A program made the position numbers and the translations under genes. From CAZSDU01 sp963662525 (GTDB lineage Bacteria > Bacteroidota > Bacteroidia > Bacteroidales > FEN-979), in contig OY759717.1 in the NCBI GenBank assembly GCA_963662525.1, positions 3,162,001 to 3,226,000 on the forward strand: a stretch of DNA of 64,000 nt. The letters run 5' to 3'. Numbering within the stretch: position 1 is the stretch's first letter; each line of letters begins with the position of its first letter. Below, piece after piece: positions 1-7,992 of the stretch. The notes under the pieces were generated by a model. The model ran no database searches and was not told the origin of the DNA. It was given only the letters and a program-made list of their open reading frames with translations.

Positions 1-896
1 TTTCCCAGGGCGCCCGTTTTAACTATGTAACCCTCAATGCAGCCTATTCCGATACCATGGTGAAGATCATGAAAATTCCTTTTGACCCCAATATCAGCCA
101 GAGAAATGCCGCGGTTAATGGTTATCTTGGTCTGGTTGCTACTCCCGGTTATGACTGGAAGTTTGCGCTTGTCGGTTCTACCGGATTCAGGGCTCCGAAT
201 ATTGATGACCTGACGAAGCTGAATGTCGTGAACGGGCAGACCATTGTTGTCCCGAATCCGGACCTTAAGCCGGAATATGCTTATAATCTTGAAATCTCCG
301 TGGCAAAAACCATCCTTGGGAAAGTTAGGCTGGAAGGTAGCGCCTTCTATAACTGGCTTCAGAATGCGATGGTGATAGAACCTTTTAAATACAATGGCAT
401 GGATTCTATAGAGATTGATGGAGAGAAATACCAGACCATGGCTCCAACCAATGCCGGAAGAGCATACATATGCGGAGTACAGGGTAGTTTGCTGGCCCAG
501 GTTACCCGTTCATTCTCTATCGTCAGCAATCTGACTTATACCTATGGCTATAATGAAAGTGAAGGGGCCCCTCTCGATCATATTCCTCCGTTTTTTGGAA
601 TGACTTCTTTCCGTCTTGAACTTAAAAAATTCAAAGGTGATTTTTACGTGATGTATAATGGCTGGAAACGGATCAGTCAGTATAGTCCTGGAGGAGAGGA
701 TAATGAAGTTTATGCCACTCCTTATGGCATGCCTTCCTGGTACACCCTGAACCTGAAATTAAGCTACCAGATCGAAAGACATATCAACATTGAACTGGGG
801 ATGGAAAACATACTGGATGAGAATTATCGCAAATTTGCATCAGGAATCAGCAGCCCCGGTCGCAACATTATTGTTGCGCTCCGAGCTAATCTTTAA
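1..896 (+). CDS. TonB-dependent receptor, C-terminal part (5' truncated)
   Basis: This is the last 297 codons of an outer-membrane receptor; the frame is open from position 3, so the methionine at 57 is internal. The visible part has the alternating beta-strand pattern of a TonB receptor barrel. A segment near the window start contains GFRAPNIDDL and NPDLKPEYAYNLEIS, the usual 'FRAP...NPxLKPE' signature. The end is LGMENILDENYRKFASGISSPGRNIIVALRANL-like in pattern, with an aromatic/basic final barrel strand. It would import a siderophore, vitamin or glycan across the outer membrane with TonB energy; the substrate cannot be told because the plug domain lies outside the window. Its last 57 bases overlap the convergent coaE gene. 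Confidence 0.85.
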   Translation, partial: SQGARFNYVTLNAAYSDTMVKIMKIPFDPNISQRNAAVNGYLGLVATPGYDWKFALVGSTGFRAPNIDDLTKLNVVNGQTIVVPNPDLKPEYAYNLEISVAKTILGKVRLEGSAFYNWLQNAMVIEPFKYNGMDSIEIDGEKYQTMAPTNAGRAYICGVQGSLLAQVTRSFSIVSNLTYTYGYNESEGAPLDHIPPFFGMTSFRLELKKFKGDFYVMYNGWKRISQYSPGGEDNEVYATPYGMPSWYTLNLKLSYQIERHINIELGMENILDENYRKFASGISSPGRNIIVALRANL

Positions 897-1469
897 TAAG
901 TGCTTGTGGATGGATAGAACCTGTGGAATGACAAGCTGGGCTCCGTCATTGATGATTACAAAGTCGGCAAGCTCAGCTTTCACTGAATCATCCATCTGAA
1001 AATTCATTCGTTTTATTACGGAATTGCCATCAATCTGGTCGCGTTTTATAACCCTTTTGATGGCAATTTCTTTTGGACAGGAAACATGGATGATAAAATC
1101 ATATTCCGCTGCCAATCCACTTTCAAACAGGATGGCTGCCTCCTGGATAAGATAAGGTTCTGATTTAAATCCCGTTACCCACTTAAGGAAATCTTGTCTG
1201 ACCAAGGGATGCAGAACGGAATTCAATAGCTGCAGAGATTCTTCATTCGTAAAAACAATAGAAGCCAGCGATCTGCGGTTAATCTTGCCATCATTCGATA
1301 AAATGCTGTATCCGAAAATCTTGGTAAGTTTCTGAATCACTTTCTCTGAATCCAGAAATTTTTTTGACTCATCGTCAGCAGGGTATATTTTAATGCCCAG
1401 GGTCGAGAAAATACCTGCAATGGTACTTTTCCCACTTCCTATATTCCCGGTAAGTCCAACTTTCAACAT
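840..1469 (-). CDS. coaE: Dephospho-CoA kinase
   Basis: A 209-residue cytosolic kinase for the last step of coenzyme A synthesis (dephospho-CoA + ATP to CoA). The start MLKVGLTGNIGSGKST is the family's N-terminal P-loop, followed by a DADxxx-type segment (ADDESKK). A lid region has RVIKRD, and the length matches the family (about 200). The gene is the last of a minus-strand group DUF1573 - yajC - YbbR-like - coaE, with only 3 bases between it and the YbbR-like gene. The final ~18 codons run antisense into the TonB receptor gene, so the C-terminus may be somewhat extended compared with relatives. Confidence 0.93.
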   Translation of the reverse strand: MLKVGLTGNIGSGKSTIAGIFSTLGIKIYPADDESKKFLDSEKVIQKLTKIFGYSILSNDGKINRRSLASIVFTNEESLQLLNSVLHPLVRQDFLKWVTGFKSEPYLIQEAAILFESGLAAEYDFIIHVSCPKEIAIKRVIKRDQIDGNSVIKRMNFQMDDSVKAELADFVIINDGAQLVIPQVLSIHKHLLKISSERNNNVATGAADS

Positions 1470-1472
1470 GAA

Positions 1473-1955
1473 TCAGTAAATGGTAGAGTTTCTTGGACGA
1501 CGCCGGGTGAACTCGAAGAAAAGAGTATCAGGGGTGACAAAAAAAACTTCACTTGGGAAATTTGTCTCCGCGGCAATCTCTTTTCCGATAGGGTGTGTCA
1601 GCAATATTCCAACAATATGTGAATCGCGATATTTCACTTTAATATTTTGCAGGCTGACATCATGGTAACGTTTGGAAGGAAAAAGAAACTGCTCGGAGAA
1701 AAAGTCAAATCCCTGCAATTTAATTTTGATGGTAAGCGTACTATCGGAAGCACTCAAAATCTGGTAATTTGCAGGGACCTGAGTATAGTTTAACTGATAA
1801 TCCAGGGTATAGTAATAATCTCTGGAAAGTCTTACCAAAGCCCAGATGAAACAGGATATTACCAGGCAGATGATAAATATGTAAAGCTGATGTCGGAATT
1901 TATCGCTTTTTCTCTTCCTGGCATTACCGATGAATTCAATGAATTCGGGCTTCAC
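1473..1955 (-). CDS. YbbR-like (CdaR-type) membrane-anchored protein
   Basis: A 160-residue protein starting with GTG (MKPEFIEF). A short basic cytosolic segment (NARKRKSDKFRHQ) is followed by one membrane helix at about residues 24-43 (LYIFIICLVISCFIWALVRL). The rest is an extracytoplasmic beta-rich domain resembling a single YbbR repeat. In Bacteroidota such genes commonly sit between yajC and coaE, as here. YbbR/CdaR proteins regulate diadenylate cyclase in Firmicutes. Whether this short version does so is unknown, because no cyclase gene is in view. The assignment rests on topology, length and gene order more than on sharp motifs. Confidence 0.7.
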   Translation of the reverse strand: MKPEFIEFIGNARKRKSDKFRHQLYIFIICLVISCFIWALVRLSRDYYYTLDYQLNYTQVPANYQILSASDSTLTIKIKLQGFDFFSEQFLFPSKRYHDVSLQNIKVKYRDSHIVGILLTHPIGKEIAAETNFPSEVFFVTPDTLFFEFTRRRPRNSTIY

Positions 1956-1975
1956 GGTAATGGTAATTGGTCAGT

Positions 1976-2305
1976 TTATTTGTTTTCGATGGTCTGGTTG
2001 CTGTCGAGAGCAATGGCCGATTTTTCAACGCGTAGTCTGACCTGGTTTTCAACTTCAATGGTCACAGTCGTTTCCTGGATTTCAACAATGCGTCCATGAA
2101 TGCCACCAATGGTGATTACTTTCTGACCCTTCTCCAGCGACTCCCTGAATTTTTTTTGATCTTTCGACCGTTTCATCTGGGGACGGATAAAGAAGAAATA
2201 AAACACAACGATGATCAATAATAAAGGAAGGAAAGACCACCAGCCATTTTGCTGTCCACCCTGGCCCTGAGGAGCCATAAGCAGGATATTCAATAGATTT
2301 GTCAT
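1976..2305 (-). CDS. yajC: Preprotein translocase subunit YajC
   Basis: A 109-residue inner-membrane accessory subunit of the Sec translocon. It has one N-terminal membrane segment (WWSFLPLLLIIVVFYFFFIRPQMKR) followed by the diagnostic FFIRPQMKRSKDQKKF block. Then comes the conserved soluble domain with GQKVITIGGIHGRIVEI, the YajC 'GDxVxTxGGIxGxV' motif. Length is normal for the family. It lies 20 bases upstream of the YbbR-like gene and downstream of DUF1573, an order often seen in Bacteroidota. An octameric tandem repeat occupies the gap to DUF1573. Confidence 0.95.
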   Translation of the reverse strand: MTNLLNILLMAPQGQGGQQNGWWSFLPLLLIIVVFYFFFIRPQMKRSKDQKKFRESLEKGQKVITIGGIHGRIVEIQETTVTIEVENQVRLRVEKSAIALDSNQTIENK

Positions 2306-2336
2306 AATAATTTACGATTTACGATTAATAATTTAA

Positions 2337-2386
2337 CTCACAAACTCACCAGCTCACCAACTCACCAGCTCACCAGCTCACCAACT
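2337..2386. repeat. Octameric tandem repeat, unit CTCACCA(A/G)
   Basis: About six imperfect 8-bp units read CTCACCAG or CTCACCAA between yajC and DUF1573. The stop codon of DUF1573 (complement of CTA at 2385-2387) lies at the edge of the array. Just upstream (2311-2334) there is also TTTACGA repeated twice, then AT-rich sequence. The same unit recurs at 16498, 24414 and 48701. Confidence 0.9.
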
Positions 2387-2864
2387 ATTTATTCCCTCCA
2401 GGTGCCGTAACCTGTGCCTTAATATTGAGTAAGGTAGTATTGGGCTGAGTATTGGCAACGACCAGGATATTTTTTGATTGAAAGCCCCTTTTACCCTGGC
2501 TGTTAAAGGCAATGCGGATCACACCTTCTTCGCCTGGCCGGATCGGTGTTTTCGGATAGGAGGGAACCGTACATCCGCAGGAAGTACTTACTTCCGCGAT
2601 GATCATATCAGACTTTCCGGTATTTTTAAATTTAAAATTAAAAGCAACAGTTTCTCCTTCCAGAATTTTTCCAAAATCATGCTCCGTTTCTTCAAATTGA
2701 AAAACCGGGAGCAGGGTCTGATCTGTTTTTCCGTCAGCTGTATTCGGGTTATTGACAACATCGGTAGAAATATTTCCCTGTTCGCTGCCTGAACCGGAAT
2801 GACAGGAATGTAATAGCATTCCGGCAAATATGGTGAGGAAAAGAAAAAATGATTTGACCCGCAT
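2385..2864 (-). CDS. DUF1573 lipoprotein
   Basis: A 159-residue exported protein with a lipoprotein signal (MRVKSFFLFLTIFAGMLLHSCHSG; lipobox LLHSC, Cys at residue 21). After a low-complexity linker comes a DUF1573 domain, recognisable by EHDFGKILEGETV, FKFKNTGKSDMII and STSCGCTVPSYPKTPIRPGEEG, ending with a beta-rich tail. The family is abundant in Bacteroidota and thought to have an Ig/ASH-like fold; its molecular role is not known. It is the first gene in view of the minus-strand group that continues to yajC and coaE. A promoter -7 candidate lies about 30 bases upstream. Confidence 0.88.
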   Translation of the reverse strand: MRVKSFFLFLTIFAGMLLHSCHSGSGSEQGNISTDVVNNPNTADGKTDQTLLPVFQFEETEHDFGKILEGETVAFNFKFKNTGKSDMIIAEVSTSCGCTVPSYPKTPIRPGEEGVIRIAFNSQGKRGFQSKNILVVANTQPNTTLLNIKAQVTAPGGNK

Positions 2865-2890
2865 TAATTGATTTCTTTTTTTACTGGGTA

Positions 2891-2898
2891 CAAAAGTA
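2891..2898 (-). promoter_or_regulatory. Putative Bacteroidota -7 element for DUF1573
   Basis: On the minus strand this reads TACTTTTG, matching the Bacteroidota consensus TAnnTTTG, 27 bases before the DUF1573 start. No good -33 TTTG was found at the expected distance, so this is a weak call. Confidence 0.35.
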
Positions 2899-2936
2899 CG
2901 AAATTCCGATTAAATAAAATCCTAATTTTACAAGCT

Positions 2937-3464
2937 ATGAGGATATATCTTGTCGGATATATGGCTTCCGGTAAATCAAGACTGGGTCAGGACCTGGCGG
3001 CTGGTCTTGAATATGAGTTTCTGGATCTGGATGATATATTTGAAGAGAGATTCCATATCAGTATTCTGGATTTTTTCGATAAATACGGTGAAACCCACTT
3101 CAGACAAATAGAACAGCGGTTATTGTTTGAAACGGTAAGTTTGAAAAATACAGTCATTGCCACAGGTGGCGGAACGCCTTGTTTTCTGGACAATATGTCC
3201 TTTATCAGGGATCACGGACTATCTGTTTATTTGTACTGGCCTGCGGAAGCCCTTGCAGAACGATTGATCCAGGTCAGAAAAAAGCGTCCCCTGATCAAAA
3301 ACCTGGCCCCGGGTGAAATGGATGAATTTATTCAGAAACATTTAAAAGAGAGGGAGGTTTTCTATCGGCAGGCCGATATTCTCTTTGATATGAAGCAGAA
3401 AGATTTATTCAGCCTGATCAACCGGATAAGAATTCAGGAAAGTATCGACGACTCTTCTTTTTAG
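2937..3464 (+). CDS. aroK: Shikimate kinase
   Basis: A 175-residue cytosolic enzyme phosphorylating shikimate in aromatic amino acid synthesis. It starts with MRIYLVGYMASGKSRLGQDLA (P-loop GYMASGKS). The DLDDIFEERF segment (shikimate and Mg binding) follows, then FRQIEQRLL and the GGGTPCF loop; the lid has KKRPLI. I prefer the ATG at 2937 over an upstream in-frame ATG at 2868, because the family starts just before the P-loop strand and 2868 would overlap the divergent promoter of DUF1573. Its last 60 bases overlap the convergent rlmD. Confidence 0.93.
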   Translation: MRIYLVGYMASGKSRLGQDLAAGLEYEFLDLDDIFEERFHISILDFFDKYGETHFRQIEQRLLFETVSLKNTVIATGGGTPCFLDNMSFIRDHGLSVYLYWPAEALAERLIQVRKKRPLIKNLAPGEMDEFIQKHLKEREVFYRQADILFDMKQKDLFSLINRIRIQESIDDSSF

Positions 3465-4880
3465 CAGTACAATATTTTCTACATGCTGGGTATGTGGAAA
3501 CATGTCGACGGGCTGCGACAGTATCAATTCAAATTTTTCTGATAGGATAGACAGATCACGTGCCTGGGTTGCGGGATTACAACTGATATAAACAATTTTT
3601 TCCGGATATATTTCCAGCAAAGCCCTGATCACTTTTTCGTGCATCCCGGAGCGAGGTGGATCTGTAATTATAGTTTCAGGATGGCCGTTCCTGCTAACAA
3701 AATCAGGAGTCAGCAATTTCTCTGTCTCACCGGCAAAAAAACGGGTGTTGGTAATTCCGTTCAGTATAGCATTGGCTTGTGCATCTTCGATGGCCGAAGG
3801 CACCGACTCCAGTCCGATAACCTTTCCGACAATTGGAGCAATGTAATTGGCAATGGTTCCTGTGCCGGTATAGAGATCGTAAACCGTTTCTTTTCCTTGA
3901 AATCCGGCAAGTTCAGCCACTTTGCGGTAAAGATTCATCGCCTGGGTAGAATTTGTCTGGAAAAATGATAAGGGACCTATGCGAAATAGCAGATCTTTCC
4001 CACCTTCTTTAAATGCCGGTATTCTTTCTGTGATAAATGCCTGTCCTTTGAAAAGTACCGGCTGTAAATCACTGATTACATCATTTTTCTTGGGATTGAT
4101 GACATAAAAGAGGGAAGTGATGGAAGGGAAGGCGGTAGCCAGTGCGGTCATTAAATCAGCAATAATTTTTTCATCATTCTCACGAAAAACCATGATCACC
4201 ATCCATTCCCCCAATGTTGTGTTCCGAATGATCAGGTTACGCAGGAGTCCGGTCCAGTTGCGGACATCGTAGAAACTAAGCTGATGAAGTACCGCGTATT
4301 CCCTGATGAATAAGCGAATGGTATTGGTTGGTTCAGGCTGTAAAAAACATTGCTGAATATCGAGTACACGATCGAACAGGGTAGGGATGTGAAAACCCAG
4401 TGCATTCCGGTCTTCCTGTGAATCTTCTCCATCTTTCAGGGCTTCTGTAAACCAGCGGCGGTTGGAAAAAGTGTATTCAAGTTTGTTCCGGTATTCCTGT
4501 TGAAAAGGGGATGGAAGAATGGGTAATACCACGGCATCCTTGAATTTTCCGATCCGTTTCAGGCTTTCAGCGACCTGCTTGTGTTTGAAATATAACTGTT
4601 CATCATATTTCAGGTTTTGCCAACGGCATCCTCCGCAGATTCCAAAATGAAGGCAAAATGGCTTGCTGCGTTGATCAGAATAGGTATGAAATCTGATGAC
4701 TTTTCCTTCACGGTAGGATCGTTTTCTTTTAACGACCTGAATATCCACTACATCTCCCGGAATAACATAAGGAAGGAAGATCACCAGTTCACCGACACGG
4801 GCAACGGCTTTTCCATCCGAGGCAATGTCAATGATCTCCACTTTTTCATAGACTGGAAGAGGCATATTTTTTCTGCTCAT
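3405..4880 (-). CDS. rlmD: 23S rRNA (uracil-C5)-methyltransferase, RlmD/RumA family
   Basis: A 491-residue SAM-dependent RNA uracil methyltransferase. Order: an N-terminal TRAM domain (about residues 8-65); a [4Fe-4S] cysteine cluster (CLHFGICGGCRWQ, about 77-88); a central RNA-binding part; then a Rossmann methyltransferase with DLYTGTGTIANY (SAM), DPPRSG and ISCNPATQARDL, which carries the catalytic cysteine. The final PxxHTQHVENIVLL block is typical. Its ATG overlaps the hydE stop by 4 bases (ATGA), so it is translationally coupled to hydE. Its 3' end overlaps aroK by 60 bases. Assignment to U1939 rather than U747 methylation is by general resemblance only. Confidence 0.9.
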   Translation of the reverse strand: MSRKNMPLPVYEKVEIIDIASDGKAVARVGELVIFLPYVIPGDVVDIQVVKRKRSYREGKVIRFHTYSDQRSKPFCLHFGICGGCRWQNLKYDEQLYFKHKQVAESLKRIGKFKDAVVLPILPSPFQQEYRNKLEYTFSNRRWFTEALKDGEDSQEDRNALGFHIPTLFDRVLDIQQCFLQPEPTNTIRLFIREYAVLHQLSFYDVRNWTGLLRNLIIRNTTLGEWMVIMVFRENDEKIIADLMTALATAFPSITSLFYVINPKKNDVISDLQPVLFKGQAFITERIPAFKEGGKDLLFRIGPLSFFQTNSTQAMNLYRKVAELAGFQGKETVYDLYTGTGTIANYIAPIVGKVIGLESVPSAIEDAQANAILNGITNTRFFAGETEKLLTPDFVSRNGHPETIITDPPRSGMHEKVIRALLEIYPEKIVYISCNPATQARDLSILSEKFELILSQPVDMFPHTQHVENIVLLKRRVVDTFLNSYPVDQAE

Positions 4881-5980
4881 GATTTTTCAGGGTATTCAAG
4901 GGTTCTTTTCCTGAAATGATGGGAATCGCCCCATTCACCATATCCAATTTCATCTCCGGCCATGGCAATCCTGGCTTCCAGGCAATTCCTGCATTCGGAA
5001 GCTTCTTCATCAATACAGGGTTTGTTTTCGTATAACAGGTAGTTATTCCTGTATTTGACCGGTGTAAGGTTGGGCATAATGACATTGGCCCCTACCATCA
5101 GGGCTTTTTCCCTGCCCTGGGGGTCGATCGTTTGCATGGCCGTAGTGGCGGCAATGTTGATATCTTTCATCATAATCCTCAGGATGGCCACCATTTTCAA
5201 TGAAAGTCGGAATCTTTCCTGAAGGGGCATAAGCAGATCTTTGAATTTGTATAAGGGGGTATCCTCATGTTCGATATATGGCCCCATGCCAACCATGTCA
5301 ACATCAAAATCCTTAAAAAAAAGCAAATCATCGGCCATGTCAGCAATTGTCTGGAAAGGCAATCCGATCATCACACCGGTTCCAACCTGGAATCCCGTTT
5401 TTCTTAATGTATAAAGGGCTTCAACCCTTTTTCTGTAATCATGTTTCAGATTAACCGGATGCAGTTTTTTATATAATTCAGGATTGGATACTTCAATTCT
5501 GAGAAGATAACGGTGGGCACCGGCCTCGTACCAGCGGCGGTAGGTTTCTTCGGATTGTTCACCAAGAGAAAGTGTGACATGTAAATTTCCATTCGTGAAT
5601 CGGTGAATTTCTTTTAATTGGCGTTCTATATCAGCGATAAACTTTTTTGTCGTCCGTTCCCCAGATTGAATTACAATGGAAGCATAATTGTTTTCAAAAG
5701 CAAATTTTGCTGCTTCATATACTTCTTCATCCGTAAGCTCATAACGGATATACCGCTTATTTCCTGCCCGTATTCCGCAGTAGTAGCAATTTTTTTTGCA
5801 ATAATTGGAATATTCAATGAGCCCCCTGAAGTATACCTTTCTGCCAACGAATTTTGCCTTTGTTTCCTGGGCGGATTTAAATATATGGAGTGTATCTTCA
5901 GCATTTGCTTCAAGTAAAGCAAGGATATCGCGATGAGAAAAAAAATCTTTTTGTAAAATATTTTCAACAGACGTACTCAT
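4877..5980 (-). CDS. hydE: [FeFe]-hydrogenase H-cluster maturase HydE (radical SAM)
   Basis: A 367-residue radical SAM enzyme that helps build the di-iron subcluster of [FeFe]-hydrogenases. The radical SAM CxxxCxxC motif is NYCKKNCYYCGIRAGN (about residues 60-75). Typical HydE segments follow: SLGEQSEETYRRWYEAGAHRYLLR, MIGLPFQT and GMGPYIEHEDTP. A C-terminal pair CRNC lies in the region where some HydE proteins bind an extra cluster. BioB/PylB-like proteins are the alternative, but the GEQ and GPYIEHxDTP features favour HydE. It is coupled to rlmD and sits about 41 kb from the hydrogenase genes; hydF and hydG are not in the window. Confidence 0.9.
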   Translation of the reverse strand: MSTSVENILQKDFFSHRDILALLEANAEDTLHIFKSAQETKAKFVGRKVYFRGLIEYSNYCKKNCYYCGIRAGNKRYIRYELTDEEVYEAAKFAFENNYASIVIQSGERTTKKFIADIERQLKEIHRFTNGNLHVTLSLGEQSEETYRRWYEAGAHRYLLRIEVSNPELYKKLHPVNLKHDYRKRVEALYTLRKTGFQVGTGVMIGLPFQTIADMADDLLFFKDFDVDMVGMGPYIEHEDTPLYKFKDLLMPLQERFRLSLKMVAILRIMMKDINIAATTAMQTIDPQGREKALMVGANVIMPNLTPVKYRNNYLLYENKPCIDEEASECRNCLEARIAMAGDEIGYGEWGDSHHFRKRTLEYPEKS

Positions 5981-6053
5981 TTCAAAATAAAAGTTAATAT
6001 ATTAGCTAAAATAAACGTAACGACATTATAACACGGCAAAATTAGAAAAATAC

Positions 6054-6812
6054 ATGGAAGAATTCATTAAAACTGTTTTGATCGATGATGATAAATCCAG
6101 TATCCTAGCTTTAAAAACATTATTGGAGGGGCACTTCCCGAAAGTCAGAATACTGGGCAGTGGTAATACTGTCGCAGAAGGTGTTACCCTGATTGATGCG
6201 GTACGCCCTGAACTTGTTTTTTTAGACATCAATATGCCAGATGGCGAAGGGTTTGATGTAATCGAAAAGGTTGTTTTTCATAATTTTCAGGTAATCTTTA
6301 TCACTGCCTTCGACAAATATGCCGTCAGGGCATTTGAATTTTCTGCCCTGCATTACCTCGTTAAACCAGTTACCCTGGATGGCATTAAATCCGCTATCGA
6401 AAGGTATAAGGAAACGAAAGATGAAAACATTGATAATAAACTGAGTATACTTAAAGATACCCTAAAAAATAAAAACGAGAAGATCATTATACCTTCCACT
6501 GACGGACTAAATATTGTTAAACTTGGTGACATCCTGAGACTTGAAGCAGATGATGTTTATACCATGTTTTATATGACTGATGGTAAGCGTTTCGTCGCAT
6601 CCAAACCCCTGAATAATTATGAAAAAATTTTGGAGGACTTACCGTTTTCAAGGATTCACAGCAAGCACCTGATCAACCTCATGTATATCAAGCGTTATAT
6701 CAAAGGTAAAGGGGGATCGGTAATCATGGAAGACAATACTGAAGTTGAGGTTTCTGTGCGTAAGAAAGCTGACTTTATTGAAAAGTTGAAAAATTTTGCC
6801 CGTTTTGTTTAA
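6054..6812 (+). CDS. LytTR-family response regulator
   Basis: A 252-residue DNA-binding response regulator. The receiver domain covers residues 1-120: acidic pocket IDDD at 11-13, phospho-acceptor Asp in VFLDINMPDGEGF, Thr in ITAF and Lys in LVKPV. A short linker leads to a LytTR domain (about 150-250: DILRLEADDVYTMFY, FSRIHSKHLINLMYIKRY). LytTR regulators usually pair with a histidine kinase of the 5TM/LytS type. No such kinase is adjacent, so this is an orphan here. Its stop overlaps the end of the convergent ychF-like gene by 4 bases. Confidence 0.92.
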   Translation: MEEFIKTVLIDDDKSSILALKTLLEGHFPKVRILGSGNTVAEGVTLIDAVRPELVFLDINMPDGEGFDVIEKVVFHNFQVIFITAFDKYAVRAFEFSALHYLVKPVTLDGIKSAIERYKETKDENIDNKLSILKDTLKNKNEKIIIPSTDGLNIVKLGDILRLEADDVYTMFYMTDGKRFVASKPLNNYEKILEDLPFSRIHSKHLINLMYIKRYIKGKGGSVIMEDNTEVEVSVRKKADFIEKLKNFARFV

Positions 6813-7900
6813 ACATTAAACCGGATATGGAGGATATCTCCGTCTTCCACAATATAATTCTTTCCTTCTATTGCTAATTTACCGGCTTCCCGGCAGGCAT
6901 GTTCGCTTTTTAAACGGATAAAATCATCATATTTCATCACTTCCGCCCGGATGAATCCTCTTTCCAGATCGCTGTGAATGACCCCTGCAGCCTGGGGTGC
7001 CGTCATGCCTTTCCGGATCGTCCATGCCCTGACCTCCTTAGGACCTGCAGTAAAGAAATTCTCCAGATCAAGCAGACGGAAAGCAGAACGCACGAGACGG
7101 TTTACCCCTGGTTCTTCCAATCCTGCATCGGAAAGAAAAGCCACGCGGTCGTCGGCAGATTCCAGTTCAGCTATATCAGATTCCAGTTTTCCTGCAATAA
7201 CCAGCATTTCGGCGTCTTCAGCTTGAAGGATATCGGCCAAACGATTGCTGTATCCGTTTCCGCTTATGGCCGAGGGTTCATCCACATTACACACGTACAT
7301 GACTGGCTTATCAGTGAGCAGGAAAAGATCTTCCACATGACGGCGGTCATCTGTTGTTACTGGAGCTGTTCGGGCCGACTGAAAAGATTCAAAATGATTT
7401 TTAAAGATGTGTAATACTTCAATGCACCTTTTGGCCTCTTTATCACCGGCTTTAAGTTGTTTTTCAGCCCTGATCAGTTTCTTCTCCACCGATTCCAGGT
7501 CTTTGATCTGCAATTCCAGATCCACGATTTCTTTATCTCTGACCGGATCAACAGAACCTTCTAAATGAGGCAACAAGGGGTCATCAAAGCAACGGATCAC
7601 ATGGATCAGGGCATCAACATTCCGGATATCCGAGAGGAATTTGTTTCCTTCCGTATGGCTTCCTCCCTTCGATAGTCCCGGAATATCTACCATTTCAATG
7701 GTGGTGGGTACAATCCTGGCTGATTTGATCAGCGCATCAATTTCATATAAGCGTGGATCGGGTACATTCATAATCCCCAGATTCGATTTTGAACTGGTAT
7801 AGGCAGCCTGATGAACTTCCGCCCGGTTATTGGATATACAATTGAACAGGGTTGTCTTTCCTGAACCTGAAAGACCGATAATTCCGCATTTTAATGGCAT
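6809..7900 (-). CDS. YchF/Obg-like GTPase-superfamily ATPase (variant P-loop)
   Basis: A 363-residue TRAFAC-class nucleotide hydrolase. It shows G1 GIIGLSGSGKTTLFN at residues 6-20, G3 DIPGLSKGGSHTEGNKFL, the YchF-type G4 variant NVDE (CNVDEPSA) and a coiled-coil insertion (about 130-170). The C-terminal TGS-like DUF933 domain has FTAGPKEVRAWTIRKG and GFIRAEVMKYDDF. Standard YchF has GLPNVGKST in G1; here it is GLSGSGKTT, so this looks like a divergent YchF paralogue rather than the housekeeping copy. Ribosome-associated, cytosolic ATPase activity is the family expectation. It stands alone on its strand. Confidence 0.82.
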   Translation of the reverse strand: MPLKCGIIGLSGSGKTTLFNCISNNRAEVHQAAYTSSKSNLGIMNVPDPRLYEIDALIKSARIVPTTIEMVDIPGLSKGGSHTEGNKFLSDIRNVDALIHVIRCFDDPLLPHLEGSVDPVRDKEIVDLELQIKDLESVEKKLIRAEKQLKAGDKEAKRCIEVLHIFKNHFESFQSARTAPVTTDDRRHVEDLFLLTDKPVMYVCNVDEPSAISGNGYSNRLADILQAEDAEMLVIAGKLESDIAELESADDRVAFLSDAGLEEPGVNRLVRSAFRLLDLENFFTAGPKEVRAWTIRKGMTAPQAAGVIHSDLERGFIRAEVMKYDDFIRLKSEHACREAGKLAIEGKNYIVEDGDILHIRFNV

Positions 7901-7966
7901 ATTGATTTTTTTAACAAAAGTTAACCAGGATGCGAAATTACATCATCCGGCTTTAATTTATTTATG

Positions 7967-7974
7967 TAAATTTG
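7967..7974 (+). promoter_or_regulatory. Putative -7 element for the WG-repeat gene
   Basis: TAAATTTG fits the Bacteroidota TAnnTTTG consensus and lies 18 bases before the chosen ATG at 7993. There is no clear -33 element. Confidence 0.35.
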
Positions 7975-7992
7975 ATAAAACAAAAATTATTT

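Noticed and set aside
57..896. A complete 279-residue gene starting at 57
   Set aside because: The frame is open upstream to the window edge and codes for receptor-like sequence, so this is the truncated end of a larger gene.
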